This document shows positions 24,139-31,660 of a stretch of DNA of 32,095 bases, piece by piece. Both the position numbers and the translations under genes were made by a program. The stretch is from a virus. The notes beneath the pieces are model-generated. The model made no database searches. It was not told the origin of the DNA and worked only from the letters and a program-made list of their open reading frames with translations. The DNA is taken from positions 1 to 32,095 of the IMG/VR virus record IMGVR_UViG_3300017963_000571, one strand, 5' to 3'. Position 1 is the first letter of the stretch. Each line of letters begins with the position of its first letter.

Positions 24139-26616
24139 TCAGGCCGCCGTGTTCGACAGGGACACCGCAGTCCCACCCTTGACCTCGGCCTCCGTCCAGA
24201 ACACGAGGACGCAACGACACCGGCCGCCGCACTCGGTAGCCCCGCCCGGCTCCGTCGGGAGGGAGGGCAGCGGCACGATCCCGCGCGATCCGAGATCGCC
24301 ACAAGTCGGGCACATGACGAAGTCACCCACGGAGACCCACTCGACCATCCACACGGTGGGCTGGGGCTTTCCGTCCTCGTCGACCTGCGATCCACCCTCG
24401 CCCATTCCGGACAGAAGGGAGGCATTCCCGAGTTCGACCAGCTTGCCGGACCAGTTGTCGATCCGATGCTCATTCCGGCCGAACACCTTATCCACAGCCG
24501 CGAGCAGGGCCAGGGCCTCGAACTCCTCCTCCCCGTACTGGCGCGTGATCATGTTGTGGTCATCACTGCCGCGGATCGAAGCGCCGATCAGGGCCGCGAT
24601 CTGTGCGCGGAGGGTGCCGATCAGACCCTTCCCCTCGGTGAGGTAGGACATCGCCCGATCGTGGTACAGGTCCGCCCTGACTCGCCAGTCGTCGACCACC
24701 GCTAGCCCATTGAAGCTGGACGCAGCGTCCCGGCCGATCCTGGCCGCGTCTCGATACAGTGGCTCCGTCGCGGCGCTCCATTGGTGCTCCAGGCGGTCCA
24801 GGATCACGGCCACGGCACGGGACAGGGCCGCGCCCTCGGTGGCGTCCAGGACCCCATCCGCGAGGTACGTCTGGAACTCGGTGGACACGTCGATCCGGGC
24901 ACGACGGTACAGGGGCGACACGGCACGACGGTACGAGATCACGGAGTCCCCGAGGCGTCGGAGATCCAGCGTCCGATATCCCTCGAACCGCCCTCCAGGT
25001 TGCCAGTCCGAGGGGAGGAGCGAGGAGTCCCCGCGGTACACTCCGTGCGGCTCGTGGCCACATGAACACGCCGGAGGTCTCCGGTGCCGGAGTACCACAC
25101 CGGTACGGCGTCGACCCCTCCCCGGACGGGCTCGGTCCGCGTCCGCCTCCCCGGGGGCCTCCTCACCCTCGTCGGGTGTGCCCGCCTCCGGGTCCGTGGC
25201 CCCGCCGTCCTCGTCCGGATCGGAGTCGTCTCCGCCGTCCTCGTCATCAGTAGTCTCGTCCTCTGGTTCGGGCTCGTCCTCCTCGGGCATGGTGACCGTG
25301 GTGAGGGGCACATACGATCCGCCTTGCTTGATCAGGGGGATGTCCCCGCCCTCCACCAGGGGGCGGCCCCGCTTGGATCGGAGTTCGTTCGGAGACAGCC
25401 CGGCGCGGTCGAAGTCGATCGCGTCCACGTCCGCGTCGACCTTGCGATCCTCGGGTCCCTGGGCTTTCTCCAGATCGAACTGGAACTCCACGAGCGCGGA
25501 CAGGGCCGAATCGCCAACCACGAGCGGGAGCAGCCGCATGTTGAACATCGCCTGTAGAAGCTCAAGAATGGGCCGGAGGAGGCCGCTGTCCTGCGCGTCG
25601 ACCTGGACTTGCGCCGTGGCCCTCGGGGTGGCTTCCGTGTCGCCCATCGACACGGGCTTGACTCCGAACAGACGCCACACGGTGCGCCGGGTATCGTGTA
25701 CCAGTTCCTTCATGTCCAGGTCTTTCGGCGTGTGCCGGAATTGGACCCACTCCGCTCCAAGCCCCTTCGGGTTGTTGGTAGTCAGAACCCGGAGTTTGTG
25801 GTCGGCGCCACGCATGTTGCGGAGCCCCTCCACCGCCTTGGTTGCAGCCGGGCCGCCGATACCAGCCAGGAGCAGGACACCCGGAGCGATCTCGTCCGCG
25901 TCGTACGCGAGCATGAGGTGTTTCGACGCCCGCAATAGCGTGATGATCTCGTTCAGGATCGTTTCGATCAGCGGGGTACCACCAGGGGCGAGCGTGTTCG
26001 GGAAGAGGTTGAGGTACAGGACTCGGTCTTTGTCCAGGAAGATCGTCTCTCCGTTGACCTCCTGGCGATACCCCAGGACGCGCTGGCGACGATCCACCAC
26101 GGGCTCCACGGTGCCACCCGGAAGCGTCACCACCTCCTCCAGTTCACCGGCCGATGAAAGCACGTTTTCACCGGCCAAGGCGTCATAAATCAGGAGGTCT
26201 CGAACCAGCTTCGAGATAAGGGTCTGCCACGTTTCCCCGTCCTCATTCGGCGCCGACAGGAATCGACGAGTCTCCTCGGACACATCCTCGGCCAGTTCGT
26301 ACTGTGGATCTTCAGATTCGACCGACGGGATCACATCCCAGTCCCACGTCGAGATCTCGCGCGTGATTGCGTCGATCGAGGCACGGACGTCCGGACACTG
26401 CCGATACACCGCCCACAGTTCCTCATCGGTCAGGAGTCGACCGTTCGCGGCCGTATTGACTCCGGCCACGAGTTCCTGGCCGGACACGTTCGGGCCCGTG
26501 TAGATCCCCTGACGCTCGCGGTGAGACATGCCTCCGAGTTGTACCTCCCCGAACGCCGCATAGTCAGCAGACGCCAGGGCCGCCTGGACAACGGGGGGAC
26601 CGACATAGGCACGCAT
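24139..26616 (-). CDS. Portal protein with fused MuF-like head morphogenesis domain
   Basis: An 825-residue protein starting at ATG 26616 after GGAGGTTCC. Residues of about 30-480 are a portal: DVRASIDAITREISTWDWDV helix, a VLYLNLFPNTLAPGGTPLIE stretch, then a MGDTEATPRATAQVQVDA segment and a C-terminal wing. A linker of about 60 residues is strongly acidic (Glu, Asp, Pro). The last 330 residues carry helices with conserved Arg and the MuF-type end MCPTCGDLG, then CGGRCRCVLVF, with two metal-binding cysteine pairs near residues 770 and 800. Portals form the dodecameric DNA gate, and MuF (SPP1 gp7-like) proteins act in head assembly or ejection. Fusion of the two is less common than adjacent genes. 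Confidence 0.88.
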   Translation of the reverse strand: MRAYVGPPVVQAALASADYAAFGEVQLGGMSHRERQGIYTGPNVSGQELVAGVNTAANGRLLTDEELWAVYRQCPDVRASIDAITREISTWDWDVIPSVESEDPQYELAEDVSEETRRFLSAPNEDGETWQTLISKLVRDLLIYDALAGENVLSSAGELEEVVTLPGGTVEPVVDRRQRVLGYRQEVNGETIFLDKDRVLYLNLFPNTLAPGGTPLIETILNEIITLLRASKHLMLAYDADEIAPGVLLLAGIGGPAATKAVEGLRNMRGADHKLRVLTTNNPKGLGAEWVQFRHTPKDLDMKELVHDTRRTVWRLFGVKPVSMGDTEATPRATAQVQVDAQDSGLLRPILELLQAMFNMRLLPLVVGDSALSALVEFQFDLEKAQGPEDRKVDADVDAIDFDRAGLSPNELRSKRGRPLVEGGDIPLIKQGGSYVPLTTVTMPEEDEPEPEDETTDDEDGGDDSDPDEDGGATDPEAGTPDEGEEAPGEADADRARPGRGRRRTGVVLRHRRPPACSCGHEPHGVYRGDSSLLPSDWQPGGRFEGYRTLDLRRLGDSVISYRRAVSPLYRRARIDVSTEFQTYLADGVLDATEGAALSRAVAVILDRLEHQWSAATEPLYRDAARIGRDAASSFNGLAVVDDWRVRADLYHDRAMSYLTEGKGLIGTLRAQIAALIGASIRGSDDHNMITRQYGEEEFEALALLAAVDKVFGRNEHRIDNWSGKLVELGNASLLSGMGEGGSQVDEDGKPQPTVWMVEWVSVGDFVMCPTCGDLGSRGIVPLPSLPTEPGGATECGGRCRCVLVFWTEAEVKGGTAVSLSNTAA

Positions 26617-26680
26617 GGAACCTCCAGTGGGCACACGGTATCACGGGACCCAACTTCACGCCCCGCGTAACCGGGCCGGC

Positions 26681-28405
26681 CTACTCCCAGTAGGCTCCGG
26701 ATCTATCGTGGATCTCCTGTGCGACCCTGGAGTACGCGTCCGCGTGCCGGTAGTGATCGGGGTCCGTCCCTTCCTCCCACACGAACCGCTGGGACTTTTC
26801 GTTCAAAACCCGCACAGGGGCCCTCATTTGCTCGCGGAACCCGAGTACCGTCGATGCGTCCGACGCGAGCCGTCGGGTCCGGTTCTCCAATTCAGCCAGA
26901 CACGTATCGAGAAGCTGGGTTCTATCTACCTGGACCACCTGTTCCTCGTACTTCAGGGTGAGCCCGAACGCGTCCGCGCCCACCTTGCCCTGGCCCACGT
27001 ACTCGCACAGCCATACCTGACACTCGCCGTTTTCGATGAAATGGTCCCGGACCTCCTTTGCTTTCCGCGTTTCTGGCCGAGCGTCGATCACCATGACGTC
27101 CACGTGATACCGGTCCTGGATGTCATACAGATCCTCGAAGTTCAGGACCGCGCCGATCCATATGTTCTCCCTGACATATCCCTCTCCGGTCTCGTCGAGT
27201 TCCAGCCGATCCACGAACACATTGATCACGGACCCGACGTCCACGCCCATCACCAGGGTGTGATCTTCGTACTCGTGACTCCCGTTGTGATCCAGGGGGC
27301 GCTGGCCCTCCATGGCCCGATCCAGGATTAGGTCCGTTACCCTGGACCCAGCGGAGGCATAGGGCCATCCGAGGTTTCCTGCCCAGAACGCCTCCAGGCG
27401 CCGCGGATCACCTTGCGCCAGAACCCACTCCGAGAAGATCGCCCGGATCGGTTGCGGGTCGCGATTCGAGGACAACACGTCCAGGCGGGACATGTGGAAC
27501 GTTTCGGACATCCGATCCGGATACGAGGAGACCCACACCCCGCCGTCCGCCCGGCGCTCGAATGGCAGATCGCACCCGGAGCACACCGGCCGGAGATCTC
27601 CGGCCCCGGGGTCCTTCAGGCGCTCCGTGTCGCGAGGCAGCCACACCCCGCCGTCACCCTGAAATGCGAAGTGGGTGAACCAGTCGAGATATTGCTTTCT
27701 ACCGCATCTCTCGCACTGGTGATACCACCGAGCCTGGGTCCCCTCTTTCCACATGCGCTGAACGCCGCGCCCTGGAATTCTCGGGTTTGAAACCTTGATC
27801 ACCTGCGGGTGGGCCGACTCTTTGACGCGGTCGCCGATTTTCGCGATATTCCCGAGGTCGCACGCGTCGTACTCGTCCACGATCGCGAGGTCCGCCGAGA
27901 ACTCCAGGAAGTCGGATTCTGTATTCGACCCCAGAAACAGGATAGACCCGTTCCGCCCGAATCTTTTTCTCTTCAGGTTGCCTTTCGATCCACCCGAGGC
28001 GTCCAGCCCTCGCTCCCCGCCAGGGAGCCGGGCTCGGTACGCTGGCGTCCGGAGGAGGAGCGGGTCCACGCGATCCGCCACGAACCGCTCGCACGTTTTG
28101 TACTGGGGCAGCACGTAAGCACAGATCCGGTCCTCCCACCCGGCCTGATACAGGACAAGCTGGATCAGGAGTTCGGACAGGCCGGTCTGGACGCCCTTGC
28201 AGAACACAGCGTCCCGGATCGTGGGCATTGCGTGGTATAGGTGGATCAGGTACGGCTTGTCCGCAAAAGACATAGGTTGTCCGCGCTTATTCGTGTGATG
28301 AACGCGGGACAGACCCAGGAGCGGATAGCCCTGGTGGAGGCTCTGGCACAGTGAGGAGTGCGCCTCGCGCGGTCCCACCTCGCGGGTCTCGTTGTCGTCC
28401 GCCAT
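26681..28405 (-). CDS. terL: Terminase large subunit
   Basis: A 574-residue ATPase-nuclease for DNA packaging. The ATPase region shows the Q-x-G-x-S/T-E Walker A variant near 69-79 (CKGVQTGLSE) and the Walker B VDEYDA near 176-181. A zinc pair of CxxC motifs lies at 231-234 (CERC) and 275-278 (CSGC), recalling GpA-type terminases. The nuclease part has GVDVGS near 387-392, a VMVIDAR strand with Asp441, and HADAYSRV near the C-terminus, together supplying acidic residues for metal binding. The start at ATG 28405 gives a normal N-terminal helix; it lacks a strong ribosome binding site, and ATG 28273 (MSFADKPY) is an alternative. No small terminase is recognised upstream. Confidence 0.93.
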   Translation of the reverse strand: MADDNETREVGPREAHSSLCQSLHQGYPLLGLSRVHHTNKRGQPMSFADKPYLIHLYHAMPTIRDAVFCKGVQTGLSELLIQLVLYQAGWEDRICAYVLPQYKTCERFVADRVDPLLLRTPAYRARLPGGERGLDASGGSKGNLKRKRFGRNGSILFLGSNTESDFLEFSADLAIVDEYDACDLGNIAKIGDRVKESAHPQVIKVSNPRIPGRGVQRMWKEGTQARWYHQCERCGRKQYLDWFTHFAFQGDGGVWLPRDTERLKDPGAGDLRPVCSGCDLPFERRADGGVWVSSYPDRMSETFHMSRLDVLSSNRDPQPIRAIFSEWVLAQGDPRRLEAFWAGNLGWPYASAGSRVTDLILDRAMEGQRPLDHNGSHEYEDHTLVMGVDVGSVINVFVDRLELDETGEGYVRENIWIGAVLNFEDLYDIQDRYHVDVMVIDARPETRKAKEVRDHFIENGECQVWLCEYVGQGKVGADAFGLTLKYEEQVVQVDRTQLLDTCLAELENRTRRLASDASTVLGFREQMRAPVRVLNEKSQRFVWEEGTDPDHYRHADAYSRVAQEIHDRSGAYWE

Positions 28406-28431
28406 GCGGACAGGGTATCTCGTGGAGGTGT

Positions 28432-28692
28432 CTAGCGCCCGTCAGGCCCGCGAGGATTGCCCACGAGGGCTCCGGCCGCTCCAGACGGCTTCCGGCCCGC
28501 CCTGACCCTGTGCGGCTCCACAGATAGACCTCCGACCCCGAGGAGGGCGGCCCGTCCGGGAGGGAGGAGGACGCCCTGGACTACCCCACCCGAGTCCTCG
28601 ATCGTGATCGAGGTCCCCTCCAGGAACACGAGCCGGAGATAGCGGGCCGGGGCCGCGTGGAAATCGGACACCCTGACTCTGATCTCTGCCAT
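28432..28692 (-). CDS. Phd/YefM-like antitoxin
   Basis: An 86-residue protein whose ATG overlaps the upstream stop as TGATG and is preceded by GAGGAGGGAG. Its first half follows the Phd/YefM pattern: RVRVSDFHAAPARYLRLVF, then a Gly/Thr turn, ITIEDSGGVVQGVLLPP, which matches a V-S-x-F-R-x-x-x-x-x-Y-L helix, then G-x-x-I-x-I-x-x-x-G and a V-L-x-P strand. The C-terminus is short, basic and disordered. No toxin gene is seen next to it. A lone antitoxin could neutralise a host toxin or act as DNA-binding regulator. The genes upstream overlap or are closely spaced, suggesting co-transcription. Confidence 0.72.
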   Translation of the reverse strand: MAEIRVRVSDFHAAPARYLRLVFLEGTSITIEDSGGVVQGVLLPPGRAALLGVGGLSVEPHRVRAGRKPSGAAGALVGNPRGPDGR

Positions 28693-28928
28693 CACTCCCT
28701 CCTCACTCGTCCTGTTCTGGTCACCGCGCCGCCCTTCCTGCGACGGGGGCCGAGCCACCACTCTCTGGCGCACGCGTCGGAGCACGCCTCGATGGAGATC
28801 CCATCGACCTCCACCGGTTCGGCTCCGATGTGCGCAAGGTGCCGGACCTGGACGCCTCCGATCGGATCGTCCTGGACTCGGTACGTGTATCTGGCCGGGC
28901 CGTTACAGCATATGCAGCGCGGAACCAT
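28692..28928 (-). CDS. Small cysteine-rich protein
   Basis: A 78-residue protein starting at ATG 28928 with GGAGGAGCC upstream. The sequence CICCNG near residues 5-8 and CSDAC near 49-53 give a C-x-x-C plus C-x-x-x-C set, consistent with a single zinc site. The C-terminus is basic (RRRKGG and RVRRE). It could bind nucleic acid. It overlaps the antitoxin gene, so both are likely made from one mRNA. A GTTAC element 27 nt before the start suggests its own promoter. The long open frame extending upstream lacks a ribosome binding site. Confidence 0.7.
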   Translation of the reverse strand: MVPRCICCNGPARYTYRVQDDPIGGVQVRHLAHIGAEPVEVDGISIEACSDACAREWWLGPRRRKGGAVTRTGRVRRE

Positions 28929-28980
28929 GGCTCCTCCGTGTGGCTGCACATGTTGTAACGCGGAGCCAGGGAGGCCCCGG

Positions 28981-29496
28981 TCACGCCTGACCCACCGACC
29001 CCTCGGGCAGGAACCAGGAGTCTCCGTGGGCGACCACCCCGGGCTCCATGTCGTCGGCCATCTGGCGGATAGCCTCGGGGAGTTCCACGGTCTTCCACTC
29101 TGGATACATGCCTCGGGCAATGCCGATCGCGGTGAGGAGGGTCTCCCGGAGGGATGGTTCCTCCAGGACGGGCCTCGTATCGAGGTGGATCATGATCGGC
29201 GCGGCCGACAATCCATCCAGTACCCGAGAATTCAGGACGGGGCCCGCTAGGTGGCGCTCCGTAGTCGACAGGAACGCGTCCCACTGCGGGACTCCGTTAA
29301 TCACACCGATCGCGACCCAGCGACGAGGAGCCGCAAACAGCCACGCCCCCGAGACTTGGCCCCCGATCACTAACGCGTCCGGCACGGGGTCTTCACATAC
29401 GGCCACCGCCCCGCCCATGTTCAACATGATCCGGGACGCCTCCACCCCATCGCGATCATCAATTAGGGCGAGGTCCCACCCGTCGGCCGGGATCAT
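28981..29496 (-). CDS. Unknown 171-residue protein
   Basis: Starts MIPADGWDLALID at an ATG that overlaps the previous stop as ATGA, with GGGGGGAGG upstream. Alternating hydrophobic strands (ALIDDRD, AVAVCEDP, ALVIGGQVSG, VAIGVINGV, APIMIHL) and a C-terminal helix with RETLLTAIGIA suggest a compact alpha/beta fold. No motif assigns a function. It is coupled to the gene before it, so the two may form a complex. It precedes the packaging genes, where phages often keep small regulators or packaging accessories. Confidence 0.7.
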   Translation of the reverse strand: MIPADGWDLALIDDRDGVEASRIMLNMGGAVAVCEDPVPDALVIGGQVSGAWLFAAPRRWVAIGVINGVPQWDAFLSTTERHLAGPVLNSRVLDGLSAAPIMIHLDTRPVLEEPSLRETLLTAIGIARGMYPEWKTVELPEAIRQMADDMEPGVVAHGDSWFLPEGSVGQA

Positions 29497-29837
29497 CGCC
29501 TCCCCCCGGACAGGTCGGGGAACTCGATCTGGGTCGTCTCCGGGACCGGTTCGCGCCCGAGCAGGTACACGACGTCCCACCGATGGCCGTCCTCCAGGAG
29601 TGTGCGGACGCGGAGCCCGATGCCATGAATCACGACCCGCCCGGTGAGGCTCGCGCGAGCCTGAGCCAGGAGAGCCTCCAGGGTTTCCACATCCAAGAAC
29701 AGCCGCCGATCGGCCGGGTCTTTCGGCCCTCCGATCTCGATGTCCCGCACCGTCGATCGGCCCGGCTCGTGTAGGATTGCGCGCTCCACCTGACGGTCGG
29801 ACAGCGCGGACAGCGGCAGAAGGGGCCTATCGCCCAT
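29493..29837 (-). CDS. Unknown 114-residue protein, first gene of the minus operon after the RNA gene
   Basis: I start it at ATG 29837, preceded by AGGAGGTGATC, almost a full anti-SD match; an ATG two codons earlier overlaps that site. The sequence has an N-terminal helix (SALSDRQVERAILHE), then a beta-rich core with DIEIGGP, FLDVETLEALLAQAR and VVIHGIGLRVRTL. No domain is recognised. It overlaps the next gene as ATGA. A GTTAC element lies 21 nt before the ATG. In many phages a small DNA-binding terminase subunit sits near here, but there is no helix-turn-helix to support that. Confidence 0.7.
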   Translation of the reverse strand: MGDRPLLPLSALSDRQVERAILHEPGRSTVRDIEIGGPKDPADRRLFLDVETLEALLAQARASLTGRVVIHGIGLRVRTLLEDGHRWDVVYLLGREPVPETTQIEFPDLSGGRR

Positions 29838-29906
29838 GATCACCTCCTGGACCCCTTGTAACGGCCACGCCGCAAACCAAGCGGGCCCAAACTTTTTTCC
29901 CGACGT

Positions 29907-29929
29907 GAATCAGCCACCATGGCCGATTC
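29907..29929. promoter_or_regulatory. Operator-like inverted repeat
   Basis: GAATCAGCC and GGCCGATTC are inverted with one mismatch around ACCAT. It lies 35 nt upstream of the plus-strand -35 box and about 70 nt from the minus-strand gene, so a regulator bound here could affect both directions. Confidence 0.4.
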
Positions 29930-29963
29930 ATGCCGGGTACGAGAAAAAGATTCGATCTAGGGT

Positions 29964-29991
29964 TTGACGGTAACCCGGAATCGGCTATCTT
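29964..29991 (+). promoter_or_regulatory. Sigma70-like promoter, copy 2 of the duplicated element
   Basis: TTGACG, a 16-nt spacer and TATCTT, then GAGGGTGCCAC. It matches the promoter at 14442-14469 and lies about 46 nt before the tRNA-like RNA. Confidence 0.8.
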
Positions 29992-30036
29992 GAGGGTGCC
30001 ACGCCGGAACGGTCACTGACAACGCGATACGACAAT

Positions 30037-30273
30037 GGTAGCGGAACCTGGAGGTCCAGGGTGCCTAGCAGCACGATCGAGTAATCGACCGAGACCCCCT
30101 CCGCAAGTCCACCGGACGAACCCGCGAGTGGCCACCGCCCAGGCAGCGGCCCCGCATGAGAGCCTTGCGAGGCTCCGTCCCGGGCCGCACCGCGGCGCTC
30201 GGAGCCGGGCCGGACGGATGAGGGGAGGAGGGAAGTCGGATACAAGGTTGGGGTTCGAGTCCCCCCGCTACCG
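30037..30273 (+). ncRNA. Structured RNA with tRNA-like ends (tmRNA-like or intron-containing tRNA candidate)
   Basis: GGTAGCGG at 30037-30044 and CCGCTACC at 30265-30272 are perfectly complementary, like an acceptor stem. Just before the 3' strand is a T-arm: GGGG, the canonical loop TTCGAGT at 30254-30260, then CCCC. Between them lie further hairpins, including GAGCCT-TGCG-AGGCTC at 30160-30175, CGTCC/GGACG around 30176-30216, and CCTGG-AGGT-CCAGG next to the 5' strand. No CCA is encoded. The overall plan (about 237 nt, no normal D or anticodon arm) fits tmRNA best, but the third pair is U-A rather than G-U, so alanine charging is not supported and no tag reading frame is convincing. A promoter precedes it. 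Confidence 0.55.
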
Positions 30274-30288
30274 CTCGCGCTCGCGTCG

Positions 30289-30888
30289 CTAGGCCGGGGG
30301 AGTCCAGCCGTCCAGTGTGATCAGCTTGTATCCTGGTTTCAGGTCGAAACTTCCCGCCGTGATGAAGTTGGGCGCGTACACGTACAGGATCAGATACGAG
30401 ATCGTTTTGAGCAGTCCATCCTGTGACAGGACGCGATCCTGCTGGACGTTGCTACTGTCCAGGATGGCTGCGATATTTGTGCAGTTCACCGAGTATCCGC
30501 GGGACTTGATCTGCCCATAGAACTCGTCGTCCGCGCCCTGGTATGCGGTCGCCACCCCGGTAGTCAACGCGGCCCATGTGCCTCCGACGTCCTGTCGAAT
30601 TCCGGCCCACTTGACCGTTCCGTCGGAGAACTCGAACCCCAGACCGCAATCACACTGGCCGAACCCGCCGCCGATCAGGGAGGACAAAATCTCCATGCGG
30701 ACCAGCATATCCCACGGGAGATTCTGATCGAACCCGTCCGGAAGGGGCATCCTGAACAGGGCCGCTCCGGTCGTGGCCCCGGTCAGCGTGAACCGATACC
30801 CGCCCGTTATGACGGCCACCGATGACAGGACCCCGTTCGGGTCCAGGGGGGACATTGCGGTGGGATCGAATACATCGAACGTGGTCAT
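30289..30888 (-). CDS. Probable tail-associated structural protein
   Basis: A 199-residue protein with ATG overlapping the previous stop as ATGA. It opens MTTFDVFDPTAMSP, is rich in beta-strand residues, Gly and Thr, and ends in YAPNFITAGSFDLKPGYK. No transmembrane or enzymatic motif is visible. The pattern and the coupling to the next upstream gene point to a virion surface, fibre or tip component. The gene ends 16 nt from the 3' end of the convergent RNA gene, and I see no terminator between them. Function is not proved. Confidence 0.7.
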   Translation of the reverse strand: MTTFDVFDPTAMSPLDPNGVLSSVAVITGGYRFTLTGATTGAALFRMPLPDGFDQNLPWDMLVRMEILSSLIGGGFGQCDCGLGFEFSDGTVKWAGIRQDVGGTWAALTTGVATAYQGADDEFYGQIKSRGYSVNCTNIAAILDSSNVQQDRVLSQDGLLKTISYLILYVYAPNFITAGSFDLKPGYKLITLDGWTPPA

Positions 30889-31652
30889 GGCAGATCCATA
30901 GATTCGAGAGAAAGCGCGTAAACGAGCAGGTCTTTTAGCTTGAACGTCTGGCCAGACGCTCCGGTCCCCTTGCTGATGATCGCGATCCCAACGAATTCGA
31001 AGTCCCCGACCAGGGACCCGATCGCATTAAACGCCAGGGTCGCCGCTCTTGGATCGGCTGTGTTCTGCCTGTACACCAGGAGGTCCACGCTATTCCCGGT
31101 GGCGTCAATCGTCGTTATGGTTCCGCCGAGATACGGGTTCGAGGCGTACAGTGCATTCTGGTGCCCCGACACCGTACCGCCCACCTCTGTTACGTCCTGG
31201 GTGTATGTGGCGAACGTCGGATCGCGGCGCCACCCGATCCCGGCGTGGTCGCTGGCGCTGTCATTGCATTTGACTACGATACAGATCGAGACGGAATCAT
31301 CGTCTCCGTACAGGACCTCCGTCAGCATGGACTTGATGATTGTAGGCTTTGTAAGGTCGATAGAGCCACCGTCGGCCGTCACGATATCGATCGGATACAG
31401 AACAGTCCCGGACGTGGAGCCATCCACCACGATCACATAGTCTGATCCGGAAAGGGCCCAGTCTGTGGTGATGATCGCCACATCGCCCTGCTTCGTCAGG
31501 GTAGTGGGGTCCACCAGTTGCCACGCCGTGGATAGAGTGTCCCCGGCCGACACCCCATCACCCTGGATCGAGGCATACTCCGACAGGGCCACCCCTTGCC
31601 ATTCCTCAAGCCCGCTAGTCAGAGAACCCTGGATCTCCTCTTTGTCAGCCAT
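30885..31652 (-). CDS. Probable tail-associated structural protein
   Basis: A 255-residue protein. I start it at ATG 31652 (MADKEEIQGS), 8 nt after the upstream stop, with a run of seven G upstream as ribosome binding site; the longer frame lies inside the previous gene. The sequence is rich in Thr, Ser, Gly and Asp with regular hydrophobic strands (DYVIVVDGST, VSICIVVKC, FVGIAIISKG), typical of beta-structured tail or fibre proteins. The overlap with the next gene means both are made together. No known domain is recognised. Confidence 0.7.
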   Translation of the reverse strand: MADKEEIQGSLTSGLEEWQGVALSEYASIQGDGVSAGDTLSTAWQLVDPTTLTKQGDVAIITTDWALSGSDYVIVVDGSTSGTVLYPIDIVTADGGSIDLTKPTIIKSMLTEVLYGDDDSVSICIVVKCNDSASDHAGIGWRRDPTFATYTQDVTEVGGTVSGHQNALYASNPYLGGTITTIDATGNSVDLLVYRQNTADPRAATLAFNAIGSLVGDFEFVGIAIISKGTGASGQTFKLKDLLVYALSLESMDLP

Positions 31653-31660
31653 GACCCCCC

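Larger units (their letters stand above)
29838..30036. other. Intergenic region with leader, inverted repeat and plus-strand promoter
   Basis: This stretch has no gene. It holds the minus-strand leader of the 114-residue gene with GTAAC at 29858-29862, a T-tract at 29893-29898, an imperfect inverted repeat at 29907-29929 and the plus-strand promoter at 29964-29991. Together with the RNA gene it makes up the only gap above 300 bases. Confidence 0.7.

Noticed and set aside
30037-30273. Firm tmRNA call
   Set aside because: The third acceptor pair is U-A, not the G-U needed for alanine charging; the conserved 5' D-region sequence is not present and no convincing tag peptide ends in Ala-Ala. I kept it only as a tRNA-like RNA.
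30241-30273. Attachment site made of a host tRNA 3' end
   Set aside because: The T-arm and acceptor strand would fit an attP core, but no integrase is seen, and the perfectly paired 5' strand and the promoter favour a whole RNA gene. It remains possible.
29583-30292. Short plus-strand frames around the RNA gene
   Set aside because: They have no ribosome binding site in a suitable place and no protein-like composition; they lie in structured RNA or antisense to genes.
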